Shown: positions 1 through 8,914 of the stretch, piece by piece
Layout of the letters: every line of letters begins with the position of its first letter
Numbering within the stretch: position 1 is the stretch's first letter
Assembly (NCBI RefSeq): GCF_000372745.1
Contig: NZ_KB889697.1
Span: forward strand, 124,001 to 188,000
Length of the DNA: 64,000 nucleotides
Direction of reading: 5' to 3'
From: Embleya scabrispora DSM 41855
GTDB lineage: Bacteria > Actinomycetota > Actinomycetes > Streptomycetales > Streptomycetaceae
Translations under genes and position numbers: made by a program
Notes under the pieces: generated by a model
The model's database searches: none
What the model saw: only the letters and a program-made list of their open reading frames with translations
Told to the model about the DNA's origin: nothing

Positions 1-561
1 GATGAGCGCCGCCGCGATCTTGTCCGCCGTGGCATCGCCCAGGTCGGCGGCGAATGCCCGTAACGCCTCGTCCGGACGCCATCGCGACTGCAACCGGCTG
101 ACCAGGTCGCCGACTTCCTCGACGATCGGCTCCGGGCAGGTCGCGCGTGAGGTGAGGATCGCGTTCTCCAGACCGGCGCCCAGCTCGATCAGGTCGGCGA
201 TCCGCCGGGTCCACTCGGCGAGCGCGTCCAGCCGGTTGATGACGGTGCGGTCGCTCTTGGTCGGCGCGAGCAGCCAGGGCAGGCCGGTGAAGGCGACGAT
301 CACCAGGAGACCGGCCATCAGAAAGCCGGTGAACAACCAGACCAGGGCGGCCACCACGAGCCCGATGCCCAGGCGCACCCGCCGCGCGGTGCGTTGCCGG
401 GCGCTCACCGGACCCGACCGCATCCGCCGCACGGCCAACTCCAGCCGTCCGGGCGGCTTGGGCGTGGGATCGTCGTACGTGCCGACGAGTCCGACGACCA
501 AGCCGATCAGGCCGCCCACCAACAGGCACCCGCACACCGCGACCAACAGCGCGTCACCCAT
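1..561 (-). CDS. TadB-like type II/IV secretion F-domain protein (partial)
   Basis: The reading frame begins with ATG at 561, six bases after the CpaF stop, and runs off the window edge, so only the first 187 residues are seen. The start has a membrane helix (MGDALLVAVCGCLLVGGLIG), followed by a basic stretch and a second hydrophobic pair around residues 65-95. A soluble segment follows with LAEWTRRIADLIELGAGLEN, typical of the cytoplasmic T2SSF domain of TadB. TadB is an inner-membrane platform protein of Tad/Flp pilus assembly, working with the CpaF ATPase. Position directly after cpaF in the same operon supports the call. The C-terminal half cannot be judged. Confidence 0.85.
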   Translation of the reverse strand, partial: MGDALLVAVCGCLLVGGLIGLVVGLVGTYDDPTPKPPGRLELAVRRMRSGPVSARQRTARRVRLGIGLVVAALVWLFTGFLMAGLLVIVAFTGLPWLLAPTKSDRTVINRLDALAEWTRRIADLIELGAGLENAILTSRATCPEPIVEEVGDLVSRLQSRWRPDEALRAFAADLGDATADKIAAALI

Positions 562-566
562 GTGCG

Positions 567-2420
567 TCACCCGGCCTGATGCAGTTTCAGCTGCAACGGC
601 CGCCAGCCGTGCGGCTCGTCGAGCAGATGCGGACTGAAGCCGGCCCGAATCAGGTCCGGCATGTCCGAGGGGTACATCCGGGCCATCCCCCGCGGATCGT
701 CGCCGGTCGGCGCGAAGATCGTGTTCACGGCCGGGCGGCGGTGCTCGCCCATCCCGGTCACCTCCAGCACGTGCGACACGAAACGATGCCGCTTCCCGCC
801 GATCGCCGTCTCGTCGATCATCCGCACGAAGACCACGTAGTCGACCGCGTTGGAAGCGAGCCGGTAGGCCAGCTCCGGGCTCATGTGCGCGCCGTACTCC
901 AGGCAGAGTTCGGCTATCCGGTCGAAGATCATGTCCGGCTCGCGCACGTGCAGCGTGCACATCGAGCCGCCCTCGCCGTTCGTCATCACCCGCAACATCG
1001 GCACGATCTCGCTGGAACGCACCTCGCCGACGATCATCCGGGACAGCGACATCCGCAGCGCGGAGGGGATCAACTCGCCGATGGTCAACTCACCCGCCGA
1101 CTTGCCGTCGATGCCCCGCTCGCCGTTGCCTTCCCGGGCCTCGATCGCCACGACCTGGCGCAGGTGCCCCAACTCGTGCAGGAAGAGTTCGAGTTCGGTC
1201 TCGAAGGTGCCGATCCGCTCGTCCCGGGGGATCTCATGGGACAGCGCGCGCAGCAGCGACGTCTTGCCCACGCCCTGGGTACCGCAGATGATCAGGTTCT
1301 TCTTGGCCCGGACCAGCGAGCCCAGGAAGGCGGCCAGGGTCCGGTCCAGTGTGCCCAGTCCGATCAGATCGGCGAGCCGCACGTCTCGCACCCGGTGTCG
1401 ACGGATCGTCACGTAGGTGTGCGGGGTGACCTCGGTGATCGCCTGGAGTCGCGAGCCGTCCGGCAACCGCAGGGCCAGCGTGGGCTGCGCGGTGGACAGG
1501 GTGCGTTCGCCGCTGCCGTGCCGTCGGGCCAGATCGCGGAGCAACTCGCGTAGTTCCTCGTCGGAGGCGGTCAGCGGCGGCACCTGGACGCGGGGACGGT
1601 CGGCGTAGTCGACCCAGACCGTGTCGTAGCCGTTGACCAGGATGTTCTCCACGGCGGGGTCGGTCAGGTACGGCTCCAACGGGCCGGCCCGGAACAGCCA
1701 GTCCCACACCGCCCGGGCCATCGCCCGGTCCTCGGCGGGGGTGGTGGAGATGCCCCGCTCGCGCGCGGTGATGTCGGCCCATTCGGCGACGACCTGGGCA
1801 ACGATCGCCCGGCCGCGCTGCTCGCGGTCCTCGTGGGTCAGACCGGGCGACATCTTGTCGAACTCGTGTAGTTGTTCGGCCGCGCGGTCCTTCAGTATCC
1901 GCACCACGGCCGGATCCACGACCGGTTCGCCGGAGGGGTTTCGGGGCGGCTTGGTGGTGGTGGTCGTGACGGGCGCCTGTCCGGCCGGCGAGGGTCGCCG
2001 GCTGACCGTGCCGACGCCGTTCGCGCTCACGCTCGCCGTCGGCGGCACGGTGAACATGCCGTCCCGGCTGCCCGCGTGCCGGCTCGCGCCGTTCAGCAGC
2101 CCGTTCGCGTGTGCCGCGGCCGGCGGAACCGGCGAGCCGTTGGCGGGCGTCGGCGGCGGCGTGTGCCCCACGGCCGGGGTGAGCGATCCCGCGCCCGCCG
2201 ACCAGGCCCCGGAGGCCGCGTCGGGTCCGGCCGGGGCGCTGCGCTGGAACCCCTCGGGCCACGTGCGCAGCGGGGGCGCCGGCGGCGCGTACAGCACGTC
2301 CTCCGCCTCCGGGAGGCCCGGCACGACGTGCATGTGCGGGCGGTAGCCGGTCTCGGCGGGCGGCTCGGGTTCCGGCTTGTTGTGCGGATCCGGGTGCAGG
2401 GGCCGCGCGTTATCGAACAT
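567..2420 (-). CDS. CpaF/TadA-family secretion ATPase
   Basis: This is a 617-residue hexameric ATPase expected to power Tad/Flp pilus assembly or a related secretion system at the membrane. The first ~170 residues are proline-rich and low complexity. After that come the CpaF N-terminal helices, the (E)NILVNGYDTVWVD box, a Walker A (GTQGVGKTS) and a Walker B/Asp box region around MIVGEVRSSE, with TNGEGGSMCTLH as the His box. I chose ATG at 2420 (MFDNARPLH), which overlaps the upstream ATPase gene by 11 bases. Longer in-frame extensions lie inside that gene and are unlikely. Translational coupling to both neighbours is probable. Confidence 0.93.
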   Translation of the reverse strand: MFDNARPLHPDPHNKPEPEPPAETGYRPHMHVVPGLPEAEDVLYAPPAPPLRTWPEGFQRSAPAGPDAASGAWSAGAGSLTPAVGHTPPPTPANGSPVPPAAAHANGLLNGASRHAGSRDGMFTVPPTASVSANGVGTVSRRPSPAGQAPVTTTTTKPPRNPSGEPVVDPAVVRILKDRAAEQLHEFDKMSPGLTHEDREQRGRAIVAQVVAEWADITARERGISTTPAEDRAMARAVWDWLFRAGPLEPYLTDPAVENILVNGYDTVWVDYADRPRVQVPPLTASDEELRELLRDLARRHGSGERTLSTAQPTLALRLPDGSRLQAITEVTPHTYVTIRRHRVRDVRLADLIGLGTLDRTLAAFLGSLVRAKKNLIICGTQGVGKTSLLRALSHEIPRDERIGTFETELELFLHELGHLRQVVAIEAREGNGERGIDGKSAGELTIGELIPSALRMSLSRMIVGEVRSSEIVPMLRVMTNGEGGSMCTLHVREPDMIFDRIAELCLEYGAHMSPELAYRLASNAVDYVVFVRMIDETAIGGKRHRFVSHVLEVTGMGEHRRPAVNTIFAPTGDDPRGMARMYPSDMPDLIRAGFSPHLLDEPHGWRPLQLKLHQAG

Positions 2421-3369
2421 GACCCGCCTCCTCGCCGGCCGGCCGGTGCGCCGGTTCGGCCTCGGGTCGGGATTCCGACTCCGCCGGACGGCGGATGTAG
2501 GCGGCGGCCTGGGCCCAACCGTCGCCCGGCATGGGCGCGTCGGGTCCGGAGGGCAACTCGCCGCCGGGTGCCGGGCGCGGCGCCAACCGCATCCGGCGTT
2601 GGTTGGCCAGGGCCAGTGCGGCCTCCGCGGTGGTCCGCGCGGCACGCATGAACTTCGAACGCAGGAACCTTCTCCCAGTGTCCCCTTCACCGTGGGACAA
2701 CACCCGAGCGCGTTCGGGATCGAACGGCAGCAGGCCCAACACGGGCGCGTCCAGGTGTTTGCCGATCTCCTGCCGTGCGTACCGCCCCTCCTCGATCACC
2801 ACGAGCGCGATCGAGTCCGAGCCGGTCCCGTGCGTGTCGAGGTCGCCGCGCAACGAGGCCAGCCGGGGCTGCGCCTGGGCCAACGAGGGCAACGTCCCGC
2901 GCACGACCGGCAGTACCAGATCTGCCCTGCGCGCGGCGATCGCCGACGCTCCGGTGGTGCCGCGCCGGCCGAGGTCGATGATCACGTCGTGCGGGATCTG
3001 CTGATTGCCCAGACCGGCGGCGAGTTGCGAGATCGGATCCCACGTGTAGGCCAGTCCGGACGACTGGGTGGGGTCCACCAGGCCGGGCAGCAGCAGCCGT
3101 TCGCGCCGGCCGTCGGACAGGTCGACCAATTGCCGGAAGAACGCGTCCACCAGGTTTCCCTGACGGTGCGCCACACCCAGCTGGTGCAGGCCGTACTCGG
3201 CCGAAACCCGACCCTGCAGCGCACCGGCCAGGATCGAACCCCCATCCGGGTCGGCCTCGATCAGGATCACCCGGCGGCCGGCCGGCAGCGGCCACGTGAG
3301 CAGGAGCGCGAGCGCGGTCGAGGTGGCGCCGGGCGCGCCGGTGCCACCGGTGACCGCGACGACGGTCAT
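2410..3369 (-). CDS. MinD/CpaE-like P-loop ATPase of the Tad locus
   Basis: A 319-residue protein starting MTVVAVTGGTGAPGATST. The ParA/MinD fold is visible: a Walker-A-like loop at residues 8-17, an ADPDGG Walker A' segment near 40, and VIIDLGRRG as Walker B near 130. The loop reads GGTGAPGATS where classical ParA proteins have KGGxGKT/S, so both the signature and the P-loop lysines are absent. In Tad loci CpaE is a MinD relative that helps localise the pilus machinery, and this gene sits in that place. Its ATG overlaps the upstream stop (ATGA). Roughly the last 70 residues look disordered. Activity as an ATPase is doubtful. Confidence 0.8.
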   Translation of the reverse strand: MTVVAVTGGTGAPGATSTALALLLTWPLPAGRRVILIEADPDGGSILAGALQGRVSAEYGLHQLGVAHRQGNLVDAFFRQLVDLSDGRRERLLLPGLVDPTQSSGLAYTWDPISQLAAGLGNQQIPHDVIIDLGRRGTTGASAIAARRADLVLPVVRGTLPSLAQAQPRLASLRGDLDTHGTGSDSIALVVIEEGRYARQEIGKHLDAPVLGLLPFDPERARVLSHGEGDTGRRFLRSKFMRAARTTAEAALALANQRRMRLAPRPAPGGELPSGPDAPMPGDGWAQAAAYIRRPAESESRPEAEPAHRPAGEEAGHVR

Positions 3370-4112
3370 GGGGCTCCTCCGGTCCTGGCCGGTGCCGCGT
3401 CCGCGTTGCCCGTGTTCAGCACGACGATGGAGAATTTGCCCTCGGCGACCTGGAGAGCCAGTACCGGACCGTCCTTGGCGGGTACCGCGACGTCCAGGAC
3501 GGACTTGCCGGAGTTCGAAGTGGAGTCCGCGGCGCCGGAGCGGATCACCGTGGCCGCGGTGGTGATCGGTTGCGTGGGTGCGGCGTTGGCGTTGCCGCCG
3601 GCCACGGGCACCGCCGTCACGACCAGGATCCGGGTGCCGGGCGTGACCCGCTGCACCGGCATCTTGGTCCCGTCCACGGCGATCGGGACGAGCGTCTCAC
3701 CCGGCTGGATCGCGATCCGCTCGGTGACCTGATCCGAGGTCAACAAGGTGCCCGCGCGCAGCTCGACGGCCGCGCGTTTGCCCACGATGACGGCCTTGGA
3801 GCCGGATCCGATCGGGCGCAGTCCCGGGGCGTCGTTGATCTCCACGACCCGCAGGTCCTCGGCGGCGATCGTCTGGCCGTAGGGCACCGTGCGCGCGACC
3901 GCGAGCACGGACACGCGCTCGTCGCCCATTTGATAGAACGCCGCCGAGCCGAGTCCGCCGGCCGCGATCAGCGCGACCGAGAGCGCGATGAGCGCCGGCC
4001 GCCGGCGTCTGGCACCGAGGCTGCGCGTAGGCGTGACCGGCATCGCGCCGGCGGCGGCGCCCTGCGGCACGACGCCGTTGCCCGATGGCCGTTCCGTAGC
4101 TGCCTTCACCAC
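3366..4112 (-). CDS. CpaB/RcpC-like SAF-domain membrane protein
   Basis: A 248-residue protein with an N-terminal cytoplasmic tail, one membrane helix (residues ~38-60, ALIALSVALIAAGGLGSAAF), then a periplasm-side SAF domain (VLAVARTVPYGQTIAAEDL) and a region like the CpaB/RcpC C-terminal domain. Such proteins help assemble the Tad pilus secretion channel in other bacteria; in Gram-positives the role is less clear. The start taken is a GTG at 4112 with a purine-rich upstream segment; the next codon is also GTG. It is the first gene of the Tad operon, with a four-base overlap into the ATPase gene. Confidence 0.82.
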   Translation of the reverse strand: MVKAATERPSGNGVVPQGAAAGAMPVTPTRSLGARRRRPALIALSVALIAAGGLGSAAFYQMGDERVSVLAVARTVPYGQTIAAEDLRVVEINDAPGLRPIGSGSKAVIVGKRAAVELRAGTLLTSDQVTERIAIQPGETLVPIAVDGTKMPVQRVTPGTRILVVTAVPVAGGNANAAPTQPITTAATVIRSGAADSTSNSGKSVLDVAVPAKDGPVLALQVAEGKFSIVVLNTGNADAAPARTGGAP

Positions 4113-4755
4113 CGGCTCCGCCCCCTTGCTCTACCGGGTCCACCCAGGTTCCGCGCGGACCGTGATCCACTTCGGAGCTACCGCTCGTATCTTCCACCAC
4201 ACACACTGTCAGGTGAATGGTGAACGGCCCGAAAACAGCCGCCGAAGTTGATCATTCGAAGCTTTCCGAAACGATTTCCCACCACGCCAACCAGCACGAT
4301 CGCGGACGCCGTATGACGAACCCGACCCCACCAAAGATCACGGGCAAGCATCTCGTTCCGGACACCGAACGGGCCCCACGATGGTCCCGAAACGAGGCGC
4401 TCCGCAAGCACTTTCGGGCAATTGTTGGCCGGCCGAGTTCTGCGCGCACCGTGATCGCCCGAACGTGATAACGCACTGCCGACCCGACGCTGCGAACCGT
4501 ACTCGACACGCTGCGTGGGCGCGGGCGGGGCCCCACCGGCCAATCCGGCGAAGGGGTGGAAGTGTCGTCAAATCGCTTAGGGGCTTGTGGGGGTGGGGTA
4601 TTGGGGGATCGGTGGCGTATCGGCGGCTGGGACGGGGCGGGGTTCGGCCGGGTCGGGGGCCGGGGTTCGGCCGGGGTTTTGGGCGGGGCCCGGGCGCGGT
4701 TCGGGGCGGTGTCCCGCGCCGGGGCGACCGGAGTCGTTGCCGGGCGCGGGCGACC
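4113..4755. other. Intergenic region upstream of the Tad operon
   Basis: No convincing gene was seen in these 643 bases. The part near 4200-4480 is less GC-rich than its surroundings and should hold the promoter of the minus-strand Tad operon. The part from about 4560 to 4755 is extremely G-rich on the plus strand and lies just after the end of the P450 gene. I could not assign promoter boxes. Confidence 0.5.
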
Positions 4756-6045
4756 TCAGGTCCTTCGGCGGACGGCCGTCACCGGGAGGTGCCCCGGACG
4801 GGGAAGCGCGCTCGTCCTCGGGCGGGACGGCTTGCCAGGCGCGGGGAGCAGCTGCCACCGGGCCGACACGGTCGCGACGGTGGTCACGATCTGGGCCAGG
4901 AACAGGTGCTCGCCGATGCAGCGATGCACGCCCGCGCCGAACGGCATGTACACGCCGCGCACATGCCCGCGATAGCCCGGCTCGGCCCATCGATCCGGGT
5001 CGAAGCGCTCGGGCTCCGGAAACAGCCCGGGATCCCGGTGCAGCGCATGGTGGCTGTACAACACGTCGCCGCCGCTCGGAATGTGATGACCCATCACGTC
5101 CACGTCGCGATTGGCCCGGCGAACCACCAGCCAGGGCGCGTACAACCGAAGCGTCTCGTCGACAACGCACCTTGTATATACGAGATCGCCGATGTTCTCG
5201 GCGGTCACCGGTCCGCCGGCCAACACCTCGTCCAGTTCGGCGTGCAGGCGTTTGCGCACGCTCTCATGCCGACCGATCTCGTGAAATACCCACGAAAGGG
5301 TGGCGTTCGTGTTGTCGTTGCCGGCGATCAACATCGACACCACCTCGTCGCGTACCAGTTCGGGTGACATGTCCATGCGCGCGAACTCGCCGAGCAGACC
5401 CGTACCCGCGCCGGCGTCCACGGCCGAAGCGATCGCCGCCCGCAACCGGCGGCCCGTCTCGGCGAAGCGCCGGTTGCCGGGTGTGGGCAACTGCCTGGCC
5501 CATTCGGGCAACGCGGTGCGAGTGAACACCTCCTGGATGAACACCGGCAGCGAACGCCGCACCTCGGCCACGGCCGCGTCGGCCGCCGGATTCTCCCCGA
5601 AGATCAACCGGCCGAGCGTGTCGAGCCCGAGTTCGCTCATCTCCCGATCGAGCGCGAGCGCGGAACCCGGCAGCCATTGTGCGCTCGCCTGTTCGGCCCG
5701 GCGGCGAATCAGTTCCACGTATCCGCCGATCCGCGACCGCTGGAACGCGGGCTGCAGGATCCGCCGTTGGCTGCGATGCAGGGGCCCGTCGGATGCGGCG
5801 AGGCCGTCCCCGATGTGCAACCGGGCCTGCTTGAAGAAGCCGTCGCGCTCGATGCTGTCCGCGTGTTCGACCAGGACGCACCGAACGAGGGCGGGGTCGT
5901 TGAGGACGTACAACTCCTTCGGCCCGACCCGGATCCGCACGATCGGCCCATGGGCACGCAGCGACGACACGAAGTCCCAGCGGCCGCGCAGCAGCGCCGG
6001 GGTGTGGCCGAGCAGCGGAACTGCGCCCGGGGCGATCGGAACCAC
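4756..6045 (-). CDS. Cytochrome P450
   Basis: A 429-residue haem monooxygenase. The I-helix is MLIAGNDNTNATLSW, where Asn replaces the first of the usual acid/alcohol Thr pair. The K-helix ExxR is ETLR, the meander carries FDPDRW, and the haem loop is FGAGVHRCIGEH with Cys as the iron ligand. The N-terminus (VVPIAPGAVPLLGH) resembles bacterial enzymes related to pentalenene oxygenase (CYP183-like), an impression that needs a search. GTG at 6045 is chosen because AAGGAG lies seven bases upstream. No ferredoxin or terpene synthase gene is adjacent, so the substrate is unknown. Confidence 0.93.
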   Translation of the reverse strand: MVPIAPGAVPLLGHTPALLRGRWDFVSSLRAHGPIVRIRVGPKELYVLNDPALVRCVLVEHADSIERDGFFKQARLHIGDGLAASDGPLHRSQRRILQPAFQRSRIGGYVELIRRRAEQASAQWLPGSALALDREMSELGLDTLGRLIFGENPAADAAVAEVRRSLPVFIQEVFTRTALPEWARQLPTPGNRRFAETGRRLRAAIASAVDAGAGTGLLGEFARMDMSPELVRDEVVSMLIAGNDNTNATLSWVFHEIGRHESVRKRLHAELDEVLAGGPVTAENIGDLVYTRCVVDETLRLYAPWLVVRRANRDVDVMGHHIPSGGDVLYSHHALHRDPGLFPEPERFDPDRWAEPGYRGHVRGVYMPFGAGVHRCIGEHLFLAQIVTTVATVSARWQLLPAPGKPSRPRTSALPRPGHLPVTAVRRRT

Positions 6046-6194
6046 GTGGCGACTCCTTGGGGTGAACGGTGTGCCGGACGGCGTGCCGAGCGTATTGGAC
6101 GCGCGTTCGGAGACGGGAGCGGCGGCCGAAACCGGGGCGTATCGGGTTCGGGACGTGCGGCGTGGACCGGGACTCCGGGCGTGCGGCGGGTCTT

Positions 6195-6683
6195 TCAGGG
6201 CTTCGCCGGCTCGGCCGGGTCGCGGGTCCGCGCCGGGAGGCCGGGCTCCTTCGGCGCGTCGTCGGTCGTCGCGCGCGCGGCCCACGACGCTCCTGCCTGG
6301 TCCGCCTTCGGGCGCTCCGGGCCGAGGTGCCGGTTCGGCCGCTCACCGCCCGGCGCGGTCGGGTCGATGCCCCTGTCCACGTACGGCTTGCCCGGCGTGA
6401 CCACGCCGGCCCGGCCGGGCGCGGGCACCCGGACCTTCCGCGGCGCAACCGGCCCGAGGTTGTCCACGGTTGGCCGGCCCCGACCCGCGGTCGGCATCGG
6501 ATCGGTATCGCCGGTCTCGACCGAGGTCAGCGAGGCGGGCGACGGCTTCGGTTCGTCCGCATCGGAGGCGGGGGCAATGCCCATCCAGGCGCCCAGCGCG
6601 ATGCCGACAGTCGCGAGTACGGCCCAGACCGGCCCGGCCCGGCGCATGTTCCGGCCGGGTGCCCGGTCTTGACGGTTCATCAC
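6195..6683 (-). CDS. Membrane-anchored or secreted proline-rich protein
   Basis: A 162-residue protein of unknown function. Residues ~15-38 form a hydrophobic segment after a basic start (AGPVWAVLATVGIALGAWMG), so it is a signal peptide or anchor. The rest is Pro/Gly/Arg-rich without a recognisable fold. GTG at 6683 has AAGGAG at ideal spacing; an ATG at 6680 is the next codon. It lies upstream of the P450 gene on the same strand and 315 bases from the divergent sigma factor gene. I do not recognise the family. Confidence 0.65.
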   Translation of the reverse strand: MMNRQDRAPGRNMRRAGPVWAVLATVGIALGAWMGIAPASDADEPKPSPASLTSVETGDTDPMPTAGRGRPTVDNLGPVAPRKVRVPAPGRAGVVTPGKPYVDRGIDPTAPGGERPNRHLGPERPKADQAGASWAARATTDDAPKEPGLPARTRDPAEPAKP

Positions 6684-6997
6684 GTATGTACTCCTTCGCT
6701 TTCACCGCTGTCGGGCCGCGAGCGAACCCGGACGTCACAGAAGAGACATACGTCCGCCGATGGAGCCGCGTTGCACCCCGCGCCCGCCTCGGAGACGTGC
6801 GGAAGATCTCCGAGGCTCGATGCAACCCGGGGCCGCCGAACCACGTATCCCCTGGGTGACAGGCCCCTCGAAATGCAGGCAAACAGGCGACCGACACCAG
6901 CCGTTGCGTCCCTGTGTCCACGGCACGGGGCAGGTGAGGAGGAGATCACGGTGCGCGACCCCCGCGACCACCCCCTGGCAACCCCGCTGCCGAGCGC
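6684..6997. promoter_or_regulatory. Divergent intergenic region before the sigma factor gene
   Basis: A 314-base spacer between the minus-strand anchored protein and the plus-strand sigma factor gene. It must contain promoters for both directions. The segment before 6998 has no strong ribosome binding site, so the sigma factor start is uncertain. I see no clear ECF-type -35 (AAC) and -10 (CGT) pair that I would defend. Confidence 0.35.
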
Positions 6998-7507
6998 GTG
7001 AGAGAGGCCGCCCGTGAACGGGAGTTCCGCGAGTACGCCGAGGCCCGGCAGGCCCAGCTGCGCCGCTCGGCCTATCTGCTGTGTGGCGACTGGCACGAGG
7101 CGCAGGACCTCACCCAGACCACGCTGATGAAGATGTACACGGCCTGGGGCCGACTGCGTCGGGACGGCAACGTGGACGCATACGCCCGAGTGGTGATGAC
7201 CCGCACCTACATCGACCAGCAACGCAAGGGCCGTTGGCGGGAGGAGCCGGTCGACGAACTCCCACAGCGGCCGGACGACGAGTCCTCGTCGCCCGACCTG
7301 CGGCTGACCCTGCGGACGGCGCTGTTGCGGCTGCCACCGCGCTACCGGGCCGTGCTCGTACTGCGATTCTGGGAGGACTGGAGCGTCGAACAGACGGCGG
7401 AGGCCCTGCGAATCAGCACGGGAACGGTCAAGAGCCAGAGTTCGCGCGGCCTGAACCGGCTGCGCGAACTCGTCGGCGAGCACATGTGGGAGCTGTCCGA
7501 ACGGTGA
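6998..7507 (+). CDS. ECF RNA polymerase sigma factor, SigE family
   Basis: A 169-residue extracytoplasmic-function sigma factor. Region 2 is visible in FREYAEARQAQLRRSAYLLCGDWHEAQDLTQ and the DAYARVVMTRTYIDQ segment. Region 4 holds LLRLPPRYRAVLVLRFWEDWSVEQTAEALRISTGTVKSQ, a helix-turn-helix that would bind the -35 element. This is the pattern of the actinobacterial SigE-family ECF group, which directs RNA polymerase to stress or envelope promoters. The start at GTG 6998 lacks a clear ribosome binding site. The next gene begins eight bases after the stop and encodes a membrane protein, a common sigma/anti-sigma pairing. Confidence 0.9.
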   Translation: MREAAREREFREYAEARQAQLRRSAYLLCGDWHEAQDLTQTTLMKMYTAWGRLRRDGNVDAYARVVMTRTYIDQQRKGRWREEPVDELPQRPDDESSSPDLRLTLRTALLRLPPRYRAVLVLRFWEDWSVEQTAEALRISTGTVKSQSSRGLNRLRELVGEHMWELSER

Positions 7508-7515
7508 GGCCGGCC

Positions 7516-7995
7516 ATGAACGATCACGACCTGTTCCAACTGATCCTGGATCAACCCGAGCCCGACTTCCCGAGCGTGGTGGACGCGGCCGTCGCGGGCG
7601 GCCGCCGGGCCCGCCGACGCCGCCGTGTGGCGACGCTGGGCGCCGGCGCGGCCGTACTGGCGATCGCCGGCGCTGGCCTGTTCCTGGCCCCGTCGAATCC
7701 GGAACGCGTGGGCCCCGCGGCCCCCGTCCCGCCCGCCACGACCGCGGTGACCAGCCGGCCGACGCCGGATTCCGTGGCGCCCAGCCTCGCCACGACACCT
7801 TCCGTCGAGGCCCGGCCGGCGAAGGAGGAGGACGATACGCGCGCCGATGCGCCCACCCTGCCCGAGCGAACGCCGACGACGGCCGGGCCGGTCGACCCGC
7901 CGCTGGTGCCGACCCAGGACTCCGCCGAGGACTCCCGGATGGTCAGGTGCCAGGCCACCAGGACGGGCAAATGCCCATCATCCACCCGAAATTGA
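7516..7995 (+). CDS. Putative anti-sigma-like single-pass membrane protein
   Basis: A 159-residue protein starting MNDHDLFQLILDQPEPDF. A basic run (GGRRARRRRR) near residue 38 precedes one membrane helix at ~42-64 (VATLGAGAAVLAIAGAGLFL). The remainder is a Pro/Thr/Ala-rich extracellular tail. Proteins of this layout commonly follow SigE-family sigma genes in actinomycetes and are presumed to sequester or sense for them. No zinc-binding HxxxCxxC motif is present, so it is not a ZAS-type anti-sigma factor. Function is inferred from its place in the operon. Confidence 0.72.
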   Translation: MNDHDLFQLILDQPEPDFPSVVDAAVAGGRRARRRRRVATLGAGAAVLAIAGAGLFLAPSNPERVGPAAPVPPATTAVTSRPTPDSVAPSLATTPSVEARPAKEEDDTRADAPTLPERTPTTAGPVDPPLVPTQDSAEDSRMVRCQATRTGKCPSSTRN

Positions 7996-8110
7996 CGGAT
8001 TGTCACATGCGGATCGCACCGATCGTCACCCGCCGATCAGCGCCGCAACCGCACGCCCGGCCCCTAATCTGATCCCGGATCATTTCGTCCGTAGGGAAGA
8101 GAGGCCCGGC

Positions 8111-8401
8111 GTGAACAGCACGGACCCGTGGACCGTGGATCGCATCGCGCATGCGCTCCCGCACCCCGAAGCCCGCCACGAATTCCTGCGACTGGTGCAC
8201 CTGACGCCGATCGGCGATCTGCCCGGCCTGCTGGCCCGCTACACGCAAGCCGCGGAAGAGCTGATCGCCAATCTGCCGCACGCGCGCGCCCTCGCGGCAC
8301 AGGTACGGGCCACCGGCAAGGATCCGGACCTCGACGAGGTGGACGAGGAAATCGTCCGCAAGTGGATCGCACGCGGCCGAGCGCAAAGCAGTGCCGCGTG
8401 A
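8111..8401 (+). CDS. Small acidic helical protein, possible antitoxin partner
   Basis: A 96-residue protein (start VNSTDPWTVDRIAHALPHPE). It looks wholly helical: a central LPGLLARYTQAAEELIANLPHA segment, then an acidic DLDEVDEEIVRKW tail. GTG at 8111 follows a purine-rich stretch (GGGAAGAGAGG). The downstream frame starts inside its stop codon (GTGA overlap), so the two are translationally coupled. The order of a small acidic protein followed by a small basic/hydrophobic protein is that of type II toxin-antitoxin modules. No DNA-binding motif is obvious, so the antitoxin role is a guess. Confidence 0.6.
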   Translation: MNSTDPWTVDRIAHALPHPEARHEFLRLVHLTPIGDLPGLLARYTQAAEELIANLPHARALAAQVRATGKDPDLDEVDEEIVRKWIARGRAQSSAA

Positions 8402-8643
8402 CGTGGCGCCCGCGGATCGGCATCGAGCATCAGGAAGTCATCGACCGCTTCCCCGAAACCACGCTGAACCACTGGGGACTGCTGCTGTACAAGCTGGTCT
8501 GTGACCCGTACACGGCCACCGTCCGCTACGGCGAGGACGACCGCATCGTCCGCACCGCAGCAGCGGGGCCCTTGATCGTGGTGGTACTACTCAACGAGGG
8601 GACGACGACAGTTACCGTGCTGCAGGTCGTGCACTTGGGTTGA
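8398..8643 (+). CDS. RelE/ParE-like small protein (possible toxin)
   Basis: An 81-residue protein encoded in a GTGA overlap with the gene before it. The order of elements (helical N-terminal half, CDPYTATVRYGEDDRIVRTA, then LIVVVLLNEGTTTVTVLQVV) resembles the RelE/ParE fold: two helices followed by an antiparallel sheet ending in a TVTVLxV strand. Arg residues at the RYGEDDRIVR turn match where RelE-type ribonucleases keep catalytic or RNA-binding residues. The typical GxYRVxY core is not conserved. It is too short for a confident assignment, but size, coupling and strand pattern fit. Its last 32 bases overlap a convergent minus-strand gene. Confidence 0.6.
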   Translation: MTWRPRIGIEHQEVIDRFPETTLNHWGLLLYKLVCDPYTATVRYGEDDRIVRTAAAGPLIVVVLLNEGTTTVTVLQVVHLG

Positions 8644-8914
8644 CCCGGTTCCGGTGCTTCCCGCCGCCCGGCACGCAGTAGTGGTCGGCCACTTCCCCCA
8701 TCACGCCTTCGTGCCGCTGGCGGCGCACCGACGGTGCGCCGGCACGGCCGTCATGGTTGGCACGCTTGGCGTGCTTGGCCTCCGGGTCGAGTACCCGACA
8801 GACCTTGCGGACCTGCGGGTGCTGACCGGGAATCGCATAGGCGGAAGCCACTCCCGCGAACGCGAGGCCGAAACATGCCACAACCATGATCGCTGTCTTA
8901 CGGATCCTGCTCAT
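8612..8914 (-). CDS. Small secreted protein of unknown function
   Basis: A 100-residue frame with a classical signal peptide: MSRIRKTAIMVVACFGLAFAGVASAYA, with likely cleavage after ASA or AYA. The mature part is short and basic with many His, Arg and Lys residues and two Cys. It overlaps the 3' end of the RelE-like gene by 32 bases on the opposite strand. No strong ribosome binding site precedes ATG 8914. I do not recognise a family; the signal peptide is the main support. Confidence 0.5.
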   Translation of the reverse strand: MSRIRKTAIMVVACFGLAFAGVASAYAIPGQHPQVRKVCRVLDPEAKHAKRANHDGRAGAPSVRRQRHEGVMGEVADHYCVPGGGKHRNRVNPSARPAAR

